DNA of 5,200 nucleotides from Candidatus Aenigmatarchaeota archaeon (GCA_026397455.1 JAPLUX010000059.1:1-5200), one strand, 5' to 3'. Positions 1-5,200 are shown, counted from the first letter of the stretch. The notes: generated from the sequence alone by a model not told the origin. Program-made: numbers and translations.

Positions 1-867
1 CATGTATCTCAACCCACATTCTCTGACACAACAAGGACAGGAATTGAAATGGGTGGTGTGAAATTTATAACTTGGGGAAGCAACAAACTTATTAGTTCGG
101 CAATTGATGCTTATGGTGCACTCGTAACTTATGATACAACGGGGGACCAAGCAAAAGCTACTATAAATTATCCTCAACAGCAACTATACACAAATATATG
201 GATCAATTCAATAATTGAAACACCAATTTGTTCAGGAAATGTAATTTTAACACTTTCTCCTAATTCTGTTAAAGTATCATCTACCGTAGAGGTAAAGATT
301 AATGGTATAAATTGTGCTAATTATGTTTTTGCAAAGGATTCCTGTTATGGAGTTAATCCATGTTCAGGGATGAGTTGTGGAGCAGGACCAGGAACTGATG
401 TTACTTGTAATTGTAAATTTACATCACCAGATACTGCAGGTAACTACAAATATTATGCCTGTTTGGACAAGAATAAAGATGGAGATTATGATGAGGTTGG
501 GGAATCTGACCAAAAAACTTTAAGTGTGTTTAGAAAAACTTGTACAGACTCTGATGGAGGAAAGAATTATTATACCAAAGGAAATGTTACTGTTTGTACT
601 TTCTATGTTGATGGTGGTGGTTGTGGTGCAGCTGTTGATCAATGTAGTAGTGATGTAAAAACGTTGACAGAAGGTTATTGTGAAGGTACAGAAGGAAAAT
701 CTGTAAAATATATATGTCCGAGTAATACATGTTACAACGGAGTATGTAGACGCTATACTATTGTAACGGAGAAATTGGCTTCCATGAACATCATTGTTGT
801 GTTAATCGCAATAGTAATAGTGATCGTAATTGTTTATGGCGCTTTCAAATTCTTTGCTAAGAGATAA
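1..867 (+). CDS. Cys-rich surface protein with C-terminal membrane anchor, possibly S-layer related (5' partial)
   Basis: The reading frame is open from base 1, so the true start lies outside the window and the ATG at 49 is probably internal. Residue numbers here count from that ATG. The first ~55 residues end in a segment like 'ATINYPQQQLYTNIWI', which resembles the end of archaeal S-layer proteins; this is a recollection of family pattern, not a search result. Residues ~60-160 look like a beta-rich, Ig-like domain with about eight cysteines and one DxNxDG calcium-loop-like motif (140-145). Residues ~165-233 are the Cys-rich module starting CTDSDGGKNYY, common in envelope proteins of uncultivated archaea. 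A single strongly hydrophobic Ile/Val-rich helix (~247-266) followed by KR ends the protein, which fits a tail-anchored exported protein with its bulk outside. The roughly 16 cysteines suggest disulfide stabilisation. The gene converges on the helicase gene with a 16-bp gap. Surface location is fairly sure; the S-layer assignment is tentative. Confidence 0.75.
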   Translation, partial: HVSQPTFSDTTRTGIEMGGVKFITWGSNKLISSAIDAYGALVTYDTTGDQAKATINYPQQQLYTNIWINSIIETPICSGNVILTLSPNSVKVSSTVEVKINGINCANYVFAKDSCYGVNPCSGMSCGAGPGTDVTCNCKFTSPDTAGNYKYYACLDKNKDGDYDEVGESDQKTLSVFRKTCTDSDGGKNYYTKGNVTVCTFYVDGGGCGAAVDQCSSDVKTLTEGYCEGTEGKSVKYICPSNTCYNGVCRRYTIVTEKLASMNIIVVLIAIVIVIVIVYGAFKFFAKR

Positions 868-883
868 TTTGTGACTTGTTAAT

Positions 884-2428
884 TTATTTAACCCAATCCA
901 TCAATGTTCCTTTATTCATATTTTTTTCTTTCATTTCATACAAGATTTTTTTCATCTTCATCTCTTTATGGAAAGCACTCCAAAAGTATCCTTCATCCCT
1001 CGTTCCTTTGGTTATGAGGAATATCACTCTCCCTGTCTTTGTTCTTCCCGTCCTTCCCCTTCTTTGAATGCTTCTTATTTCCGACGGCACAGGCTCATAG
1101 AATATGACTAGATCAACTTCTTGTATATCCAAGCCTTCCTCCCCGACTGCTGTTGCGACCAGAACATTGAACAACTCATATCCAAACTCGTTCAGGATTT
1201 CTATCTGTTCTTTCTGTTTTAAACCTTTACCATCTTTCACGGCTTGACCGATGAATTCTCTTGCCTGTATGTTTATGGATTGTAATAATTTCGCAATCTT
1301 CTCCACACTCGACCGATAATTTGCAAAAACGATTATCTTTGTGTTCGATTTTCTACTGGTTTCTTCTTTTACTATCTTTAGCAATTTCTCTAATTTTGGA
1401 TGTTCAATCCCTTTGACAAACAGCTCTTTCGTTTCTTTTATCGCGTTGATAATCTTAGGATCGTTTAGTACATTCCTAGTTGCCATTGATTTTTTATTTT
1501 TTTCTAAATCGAGGAAATACTTGTACAGTTGTGTGATTCCCTGTGTCTCTAACAGACCGATTGCATGTTCTATCTTTATAGCTTGAGCGCACGTTGTCAA
1601 AGCTTTAGCAACCATGAAATCCCTAGTCTGTTCATACATCTTGCCTATCTCTTTCTGTAAATCTAACAATTCCCTTTTAGTAACTTTCATCGAGTAAATT
1701 AATTTTGAAGTGACCAGCCATTCCAATCTTTTGATGTAAGCCTGTTCCAGATAAGTCCTTATTCTCTTCAATTCTTCTGGTAGCTCGACGTAAACTCTTT
1801 CTATCTTCGTCTCTTGGACGTACGGTTGAACGTCATAATCTTGTTCAGTCCTGATTTCCACAGCTTCTATATGAAGACTTTTCTTCACTTCTTCTATCTT
1901 GTCTTTGATTCCGCCAGGTGAAGCGGTTAGACCAAGTATCAAAGGATGTGAGGATTGTTTAAGGTAATGTTCAATAACAGAAGTATAGGCGTATTTCTTG
2001 ACAGAACGATGGCATTCATCGATAATGATTAAGCTATAATCATTCAAATCAAGGATCTTATTCTCAACATCATTCTCTATGAGTTGTGGCGTGGCAAAGA
2101 ACAACTTTCCTTTTGAGTAAAATACTTTTCTATCGTTTGGATGTATCTTCCCAGTCAGAGCGATAAACTCTGTTTTTTCTAAGTTCATCAAGTTACTGAA
2201 ATTTTTCATGTGCTGGTTGACTAAAGGCCGGGTAGGGGCGACCATCAGGATTTTACTGTCTGGAAATTTTTCTAGCCGATAGGCAGCTACCATAATCGCT
2301 ACAAGAGTCTTTCCCATTCCTGTCGGCAGTATACAGAGAGTATTCTTCTCGATGGCAGTGGAAGCTATGAATTCCTGATAAAGCCTAGGTTTTATCTTTT
2401 CATAGTTTAAGAATTTCAGTTGTTTCAT
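884..2428 (-). CDS. hef: Hef/FANCM-family superfamily 2 DNA helicase, helicase-only form
   Basis: ATP-dependent DNA helicase of the archaeal Hef / eukaryotic FANCM-Mph1 family, whose members remodel stalled replication forks and branched DNA. All SF2 motifs are visible: a Q-like 'RLYQ' (15-18), motif I PTGMGKT (35-41), Ia APTRPLVNQ (64-72), Ib ATPQ (112-115), II DECH (137-140), III TAS (168-170), IV KIIVFANYR (364-372), V ATAVGEEGLDI (425-435) and VI QRRGRTGR (455-462). The helical insert between the two RecA domains (~200-350) and the 'FIGQA...GLKQKEQ' stretch are typical of Hef. Euryarchaeal Hef carries an XPF-type nuclease plus HhH domain after the helicase. Here the protein stops at 514 residues with no nuclease, and the last residues, KGTLMDWVK, resemble an archaeal PCNA-binding PIP box. 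The ATG start gives the usual short lead into the first RecA domain; no Shine-Dalgarno motif is visible. The gene lies 40 bp downstream of the membrane-protein cluster and may be co-transcribed with it. Helicase identity is near certain; the biological role is inferred. Confidence 0.93.
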   Translation of the reverse strand: MKQLKFLNYEKIKPRLYQEFIASTAIEKNTLCILPTGMGKTLVAIMVAAYRLEKFPDSKILMVAPTRPLVNQHMKNFSNLMNLEKTEFIALTGKIHPNDRKVFYSKGKLFFATPQLIENDVENKILDLNDYSLIIIDECHRSVKKYAYTSVIEHYLKQSSHPLILGLTASPGGIKDKIEEVKKSLHIEAVEIRTEQDYDVQPYVQETKIERVYVELPEELKRIRTYLEQAYIKRLEWLVTSKLIYSMKVTKRELLDLQKEIGKMYEQTRDFMVAKALTTCAQAIKIEHAIGLLETQGITQLYKYFLDLEKNKKSMATRNVLNDPKIINAIKETKELFVKGIEHPKLEKLLKIVKEETSRKSNTKIIVFANYRSSVEKIAKLLQSINIQAREFIGQAVKDGKGLKQKEQIEILNEFGYELFNVLVATAVGEEGLDIQEVDLVIFYEPVPSEIRSIQRRGRTGRTKTGRVIFLITKGTRDEGYFWSAFHKEMKMKKILYEMKEKNMNKGTLMDWVK

Positions 2429-2468
2429 ACTATCAAGAATTTATCCTGTAAAGATTTACTGTTTAGGT

Positions 2469-2765
2469 TCATTCCTTTTTCTTCTTAACTTTATCGTAGA
2501 CCCAGACTATGAGGCAGGAAAGAAGATAAATGTAAATCAAGTCAAGAATGGTAGCAACTCCTGCCAACATATAATCTACAAATGTTCTTAAATTGAGAAT
2601 TCCAGTCGAAAAAAGTACTGTCATGTAAAATGGTCGAAATATAAAAGCTATCTGAATAGCATTAATAAAAGAAGCGATAAATGAAGGTATAGATGGTAAT
2701 AAAATGCAAAGTATAAGTTTCTTCCAATCTGGTTTTAAGATTTCTTTTATTATCATTTTAATCAT
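2469..2765 (-). CDS. Small membrane protein, paralogue 3 of a tandem family
   Basis: A 98-residue hydrophobic protein of unknown function. It starts with a short basic amphipathic lead containing KEILKPDWKK (7-16), followed by hydrophobic stretches at ~17-44 and ~64-90, with a polar 'FRPF' spot (43-46) between them, and ends in a lysine-rich tail (DKVKKKKE). The 'KPDWKK' lead, the 'FRPF' spot and the C-terminal 'LDLIYIYLLSCLIVWVYD' all have counterparts in the upstream neighbour, so the two are paralogues. Its ATG overlaps the upstream stop codon by 4 bp (ATGA), a sign of translational coupling. Alignment to the paralogue would also allow the Met at residue 4 as start. Two to four membrane spans are likely, with the lysine tail probably cytoplasmic. 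Proteins with an N-terminal 'F/LKPxxxKI' signature are frequent in archaea but have no known role that I can name. Confidence 0.8.
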   Translation of the reverse strand: MIKMIIKEILKPDWKKLILCILLPSIPSFIASFINAIQIAFIFRPFYMTVLFSTGILNLRTFVDYMLAGVATILDLIYIYLLSCLIVWVYDKVKKKKE

Positions 2766-3061
2766 TTTTTCTTTAAAATGTCATAAATCAAGATTATTAT
2801 GCACGATATAACATAGGCATATATTGCATCAAGAATTCCAAAAATTCCAGATGCCATTTCTATAATTCCCGTATTCATCCCGAAATTTTTTGTAGAAGGC
2901 ATAATTAACCTAGCATCTGCCACAGTAAAAGGCTTGAAGAAAAAAGAGAATAATGCATCTAGCTTTCCTACTAACGGAGATATAAAAAAAGGAACTGCTG
3001 TTAAAATAATCATTATCACAATCTTTCTCCAATCTGGCTTCAGGAATTCCTTCAAACTCAT
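2762..3061 (-). CDS. Small membrane protein, paralogue 2 of a tandem family
   Basis: A 99-residue integral membrane protein of unknown function, beginning MSLKEFLKPDWRKIV. The frame is open further upstream to an ATG at 3175. I chose the ATG at 3059-3061 because it aligns exactly with the starts of both paralogues, gives nearly the same length (99 versus 98 and 92), and avoids a 92-bp overlap with the preceding gene. Hydrophobic segments lie at ~13-31 and ~66-93, with a shorter 'LFSFFFKPF' stretch (37-45) between them; the protein ends KKK. Shared features with its downstream paralogue are KPDW[R/K]K, [R/K]PF, and LDxIYxYxxSC...YD near the C-terminus. It sits 22 bp after the preceding gene and overlaps the next by 4 bp, so it is very likely part of a three-gene operon. 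No Shine-Dalgarno motif precedes it. Confidence 0.78.
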   Translation of the reverse strand: MSLKEFLKPDWRKIVIMIILTAVPFFISPLVGKLDALFSFFFKPFTVADARLIMPSTKNFGMNTGIIEMASGIFGILDAIYAYVISCIIILIYDILKKK

Positions 3062-3083
3062 AATTGATATTTTTATTCTTGGT

Positions 3084-3362
3084 TTATTTATTTTTCTTTT
3101 TTGTCGTTCCAAATAAAAATTTAAACCTACTGTAAAACCAAGCAAGTAAAGAAGAAAGGAAATAAGATAGGACAAAATCGACTAAAAAAGTAGGCATATG
3201 ACCTAAAACACCATCTGGCAACAATGTCATGTATTTTGTTATAAAAAGGACAGTAGGAATGACTACTTGATCAGGAATGTAGAAAGGTAGAGGAATAAAG
3301 AAGAAAATCAGTAAGAATAGAACAATCTTCATTAAACTGGGTTTAAAAAATCCCCATACCAT
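3084..3362 (-). CDS. Small membrane protein, paralogue 1 (most divergent) of a tandem family
   Basis: A 92-residue membrane protein of unknown function, the first gene of the minus-strand cluster. It opens MVWGFFKPSLMKIV, the same 'F[F/L]KPxxxKI' signature as its two downstream paralogues, but has S instead of D and lacks the Trp after it. Hydrophobic segments lie at ~10-29, ~33-48 and ~57-77, and the tail is basic (TTKKKNK). A Pro-rich stretch 'IPLPFYIPDQ' sits just after the first span. The conserved 'SC' and 'YD' of the other two are replaced by 'SS' and 'YS', so this is the most diverged copy. Its start lies in the divergent promoter region shared with the CoA gene, so it probably leads the operon. 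Function cannot be assigned from sequence. Confidence 0.78.
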   Translation of the reverse strand: MVWGFFKPSLMKIVLFLLIFFFIPLPFYIPDQVVIPTVLFITKYMTLLPDGVLGHMPTFLVDFVLSYFLSSLLAWFYSRFKFLFGTTKKKNK

Positions 3363-3424
3363 AATCTCAATTTCTTTCCTTAGAATAAAAATGTTTTATA
3401 TCTTTAACTTTCTCTTTATTTTTC
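3363..3424. promoter_or_regulatory. Divergent promoter region between the membrane-protein operon and the CoA gene
   Basis: This 62-bp gap must hold the promoters of both flanking genes. On the plus strand, TTTTATAT (3394-3401) is centred about 27 bp before the ATG at 3425, the distance expected between an archaeal TATA box and the transcription start. The CoA gene is therefore probably leaderless, which agrees with the lack of a Shine-Dalgarno motif before it. On the minus strand the same bases read ATATAAAA, about 36 bp before the ATG at 3362, which would give a leader of roughly 10 nt. An AT-rich stretch nearer the gene (3382-3393) could instead serve. BRE elements are not distinct enough to assign direction. 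Confidence 0.5.
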
Positions 3425-4396
3425 ATGAAATACGGTAAAGTTATAATAGGGGGGACTTTCGATAGGTTTCATCTCGGGCACGAAGCCTTCTTAGATAGAG
3501 CATTCCAATGCTCTGAAAAAGTTTTGATAGGGATAACGACTCCTTCTATGCTGGAAAAGATAGTACTACAAGATTCTATCTGGCCTTATGAGAGAAGAAA
3601 AAAAGATGTAGAAGAATTTGCTAAAAAATACGGAAAAGAGTATGAGATTTTTCCGATTGAAGATGTGTTCGGACCTTCTACTGAGAAAAAAGATTTAGAT
3701 GCTATAGTTGCAACGGAAGATACTAAACATACTTGTGAGAGGATTAACAACATAAGAAAGAGAAAAGGACTAAAAACATTAGACATCATCACATTCCCAT
3801 ATGTTTACGCTGAAGATTGCAGAGTTATATCGTCCTCTAGGATAAGAGATGGAGAAATAGACAGAAACGGTAAAATACTGGTCGACTATTCGATGACAGA
3901 CAGATTGCGTGAAGATTTGCAAAAACCTAAGTCAATGATTTTCGAGGGAGACAATTTAACAGTGACAAAAGACATAATTTCTTACATTCATGAACAACAT
4001 TTAGATAATTTAGTTTGCGTCGGCGATGAAGTATCGCATGATTTCTTAGAAAATGGTTTTAAACCGAAGAACATTATAGTCGACGGGAAGGTTGAAAGAA
4101 AACAAACACGTTATTTTAACAAAATGATTAGAAAATACAAGGATAGATTCTCACTCAGTAACCCATCAGGAATAATATCAAAAGAATCTTGGCCAATCCT
4201 TAAAAAAGCTCTTGAAAAGTGCAGTGTCGTCATCGTTGATGGTGAAGAAGATTTATTAGTATTTCCAGCTGTCTTACTTGCAAATAATAATTCGGCAATA
4301 GTCTACGGTCAGCCAGGTCGCGGTAAAGTCATAGTGAGAGTTAATGACGATAAAAAAGAAGAAGTGAGAAAATTGTTGTCAGAGTTTAACACATAG
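3425..4396 (+). CDS. coaD: Bifunctional phosphopantetheine adenylyltransferase / GTP-dependent dephospho-CoA kinase (PPAT-DPCK fusion)
   Basis: A 323-residue cytoplasmic enzyme joining the last two steps of archaeal CoA synthesis. Residues ~1-150 are an archaeal-type PPAT (nucleotidyltransferase fold): GGTFDRFHLGH (9-19) holds the HxGH ATP-binding motif, and ISSSRIR (135-141) is the second signature. This half makes dephospho-CoA from 4'-phosphopantetheine and ATP. Residues ~158-320 match DUF359, identified in Thermococcus as a GTP-dependent dephospho-CoA kinase. Visible signatures are VGDEVS (199-204), VDGKVER (219-225), NPSGII (246-251), VDGEEDLLVFPAVLLA (271-286) and VYGQPGRG (293-300). 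This half phosphorylates the ribose 3'-OH to give CoA. The junction is short: the first half ends where stand-alone archaeal PPATs usually end, and the second starts where DUF359 proteins start, so both domains look complete. The ATG lies ~27 bp from a TATA-like box and has no Shine-Dalgarno motif. It is divergent from the membrane-protein operon and convergent with the NYN gene. Domain assignments are strong; both activities are inferred from motif retention. Confidence 0.93.
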   Translation: MKYGKVIIGGTFDRFHLGHEAFLDRAFQCSEKVLIGITTPSMLEKIVLQDSIWPYERRKKDVEEFAKKYGKEYEIFPIEDVFGPSTEKKDLDAIVATEDTKHTCERINNIRKRKGLKTLDIITFPYVYAEDCRVISSSRIRDGEIDRNGKILVDYSMTDRLREDLQKPKSMIFEGDNLTVTKDIISYIHEQHLDNLVCVGDEVSHDFLENGFKPKNIIVDGKVERKQTRYFNKMIRKYKDRFSLSNPSGIISKESWPILKKALEKCSVVIVDGEEDLLVFPAVLLANNNSAIVYGQPGRGKVIVRVNDDKKEEVRKLLSEFNT

Positions 4397-4401
4397 CAAG
4401 A

Positions 4402-4959
4402 TTAAGAAAATTTTCTAAACGACTTTTTATCCAAGCACTTTTCAATAAAATCGTCCATTCTTATACTCCTATCACATGTTTGTCTCAACAAGAAAGAATG
4501 ATTCACCTTAAAGTATGCATTTTCCACTCTCTTTCCTTTATCTTTTACAGTCATTACAGCTGGATAAAAATCACCATCACCACTCACAAGAATTGCAATA
4601 TCATAGGCATCATTATAAGCAAACTTAACCATATCTACACCTATATGGATGTCATCACCCTTTACTACGTATTCTTTATCCCCTGTTTTTTCATTAATTC
4701 TACATTGCATTCTAACCAAAATTAGAGTTGTATCTGGTGTGTTCCTGACTTTTTCGAACCATCTTTGTTGGGCTTTATATCTTTCTGTGTCATATTTTTG
4801 GTCTAGAGGAGCATTGTAATAGTATATTCTAATCAATTTTCTGTTTTTACCGCATAGAATTTCTCCAAGTTTTTTTAGATTGACGTTGGTTGCACCGATT
4901 GTTTCTTTTAAGCCATGATAGAAATTACTCCCATCTATGAAGATTATCACTCGTTCCAT
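4402..4959 (-). CDS. NYN domain (LabA/DUF88-like, PIN-fold) putative ribonuclease
   Basis: A 185-residue single-domain protein of the NYN family, which has a PIN-like fold and is predicted to be a metal-dependent ribonuclease. The acidic residues expected for metal binding are present: D9 and N12 in FIDGSNFYHG (7-16), D102/D103 and D109 in KGDDIHIGVDM (100-110), and D128/D130 in VSGDGDF (125-131). The segment YYYNAPLDQKYDTERYKAQQRWF (46-68) is typical of the LabA/DUF88 subgroup. The length is that of a bare NYN domain with no added RNA-binding region. It does not look like a toxin of a VapBC pair, because no small antitoxin-like gene precedes it. It converges on the CoA gene with only 5 bp between stop codons. 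An AT-rich box about 25 bp upstream suggests its own, leaderless promoter. RNase activity is inferred from the family; the substrate is unknown. Confidence 0.88.
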   Translation of the reverse strand: MERVIIFIDGSNFYHGLKETIGATNVNLKKLGEILCGKNRKLIRIYYYNAPLDQKYDTERYKAQQRWFEKVRNTPDTTLILVRMQCRINEKTGDKEYVVKGDDIHIGVDMVKFAYNDAYDIAILVSGDGDFYPAVMTVKDKGKRVENAYFKVNHSFLLRQTCDRSIRMDDFIEKCLDKKSFRKFS

Positions 4960-4979
4960 AATATTAAACTAAAAAAAGA

Positions 4980-4990
4980 ATATTAATAAT
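4980..4990 (-). promoter_or_regulatory. Possible TATA box of the NYN gene
   Basis: On the minus strand the bases read ATTATTAATAT, with ATTAATA centred about 25 bp before the ATG at 4959. This is the spacing expected for an archaeal promoter driving a leaderless transcript. No Shine-Dalgarno motif lies before the ATG; instead there is a run of seven T (minus strand, 4971-4977). The whole area is AT-rich, so the match is weak evidence alone. Confidence 0.35.
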
Positions 4991-5002
4991 GATAATTAGA
5001 AG

Positions 5003-5028
5003 CCTACCCTTACCGAAGTAAGAGTAGG
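5003..5028 (-). ncRNA. Strong RNA hairpin with UUCG tetraloop in the NYN/yjbQ intergenic region
   Basis: Two 11-base arms, CCTACCCTTAC (5003-5013) and GTAAGAGTAGG (5018-5028), pair around a 4-base loop. Read as plus-strand RNA the stem contains a C-A mismatch (5008/5023). Read as minus-strand RNA the same position is a U-G wobble, so all 11 pairs form, and the loop becomes C(UUCG)G, an exceptionally stable tetraloop. The structure therefore favours minus-strand transcription, the direction of both flanking genes. It could be the 3' end of the yjbQ transcript, a processing or stability element, or part of a small RNA. A T7 run lies 26 bases past the stem, so it is not a classic bacterial terminator. 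The hairpin is certain as sequence; its role is unknown. Confidence 0.5.
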
Positions 5029-5032
5029 GAAC

Positions 5033-5053
5033 ATATAATATTATATTTATAAG
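5033..5053. promoter_or_regulatory. 14-bp AT palindrome with overlapping TATA-like box
   Basis: ATATAATATTATAT (5033-5046) is a perfect palindrome made only of A and T. It runs into ATTTATAAG (5045-5053), whose minus-strand reading CTTATAAAT is a good archaeal TATA-like box. From there a minus-strand transcript would start around 5020-5025, near or inside the hairpin at 5003-5028. Either a promoter or an operator is possible, but in DNA this AT-rich the palindrome may be chance. Confidence 0.3.
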
Positions 5054-5104
5054 TGGAGGATAAATATTTTATCTTTTTCTATTTTGTAGAAAACCGATTT
5101 AACA

Positions 5105-5200
5105 CTATTCACCGATGATCGTTATAACGATTTCTCTCCTTCTCGGTTCTAGCAATTCTAAGAAAAATACTTGTTGCCATACGCCTAAGACTAATTGACC
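5105..5200 (-). CDS. yjbQ: YjbQ/UPF0047 family protein, C-terminal fragment (runs off the window)
   Basis: Reading the minus strand from the right edge gives 31 residues before a TAG stop at 5105-5107. They begin GQLVLGVWQQVFFLELLEP and end RRREIVITIIGE. This is the characteristic C-terminus of the YjbQ/UPF0047 family: the 'G[R/Q]LxLGxWQxIFxxExDGPRxRxxxVxxxGE' pattern. Family proteins are about 130-140 residues, so roughly three quarters of the gene lies beyond the window. Some members have thiamine-phosphate synthase activity in vitro, but the true role is not settled. It is upstream of, and co-oriented with, the NYN gene, separated by 145 bp containing a hairpin and promoter-like sequences, so the two are probably transcribed separately. 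The family call is strong despite the short fragment because the WQ and terminal GE signatures are distinctive. Confidence 0.85.
   Translation of the reverse strand, partial: GQLVLGVWQQVFFLELLEPRRREIVITIIGE

Noticed and set aside
466..483. DxNxDG calcium-loop motif as evidence of a dockerin domain
   Set aside because: There is only one copy and no paired second loop or helices as in a dockerin; it is kept as a possible isolated calcium loop.
921..952. Two T7 runs on the plus strand after the surface protein gene as transcription terminators
   Set aside because: They are plausible for archaea, but both are explained by Lys-rich codons (AAA) of the helicase on the other strand, so I do not annotate them.
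876..1067. 63-codon plus-strand open frame just after the surface protein gene
   Set aside because: It lies almost wholly opposite the C-terminal coding region of the helicase, including motif VI, and is explained as its shadow.
1341..1586. 81-codon open frame on the plus strand, opposite the helicase
   Set aside because: It is fully antisense to a gene with intact conserved motifs, its product is a Phe/Ser-rich shadow of Lys-rich coding sequence, and it has no recognisable domain.
884..2428. Helicase considered as Cas3 or another defence helicase
   Set aside because: There is no HD nuclease domain, no cas or restriction genes nearby, and the inter-domain insert and FIGQA segment fit Hef/FANCM.
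2448..2459. GTAAA-GA-TTTAC inverted repeat 20-31 bp upstream of the helicase start, as an operator
   Set aside because: The arms are only 5 bp in AT-rich DNA; it could equally be chance or a weak promoter element.
3062..3175. N-terminal extension of the middle small membrane protein (start at 3175 instead of 3061), adding 38 residues with another hydrophobic segment
   Set aside because: It would overlap the preceding gene by 92 bp, and both paralogues begin at the position matching the internal Met, so the shorter form is preferred.
4480..4725. 81-codon open frame on the plus strand, opposite the NYN gene
   Set aside because: It is antisense to a well-supported NYN domain and has no family resemblance or promoter of its own.
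5053..5060. GTGGAGGA on the plus strand, resembling a Shine-Dalgarno site
   Set aside because: No ATG, GTG or TTG start follows at a usable distance with an open frame; the bases downstream lead into the 3' end of the opposite-strand yjbQ.

Overview
The window looks like archaeal DNA: AT-rich, with short intergenic gaps, TATA-like boxes at leaderless-promoter spacing and almost no Shine-Dalgarno motifs. The gene content is archaeal too: a Hef/FANCM-type helicase, an archaeal-type phosphopantetheine adenylyltransferase joined to a GTP-dependent dephospho-CoA kinase (DUF359) domain, small 'FKPxxxKI' membrane proteins, and a surface protein with the Cys-rich CTDSDGGKxYY module. That module and the small membrane proteins recall uncultivated DPANN-type or related small-genome archaea, but the lineage cannot be settled from this window.

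Layout, left to right. (1) 1-867 (+): the 3' end of a secreted, C-terminally anchored surface protein, possibly S-layer related. (2) 884-2428 (-): a helicase-only Hef homologue that converges on gene 1 and ends in a PIP-box-like (PCNA-binding) tail. (3) 2469-3362 (-): three tandem paralogous small membrane proteins, co-oriented with the helicase and probably in one operon with it. (4) 3363-3424: a 62-bp divergent promoter region. (5) 3425-4396 (+): a fused PPAT-DPCK enzyme that would carry out the last two steps of CoA synthesis. (6) 4402-4959 (-): a NYN/LabA-like PIN-fold putative ribonuclease, convergent with gene 5 across 5 bp. (7) 4960-5104: an intergenic region with a strong hairpin that has a C(UUCG)G loop when read on the minus strand, next to a 14-bp AT palindrome. 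(8) 5105-5200 (-): the C-terminal end of a YjbQ/UPF0047 family protein that runs off the right edge.

Most functions are housekeeping: genome maintenance, CoA synthesis, possible RNA turnover and the cell envelope. I see no defence system, mobile element or CRISPR. The points most worth a second look are the PPAT-DPCK fusion (an archaeal parallel to eukaryotic CoA synthase), the nuclease-less Hef with a terminal PIP-like motif, the membrane-protein paralogue triplet, and the UUCG hairpin.
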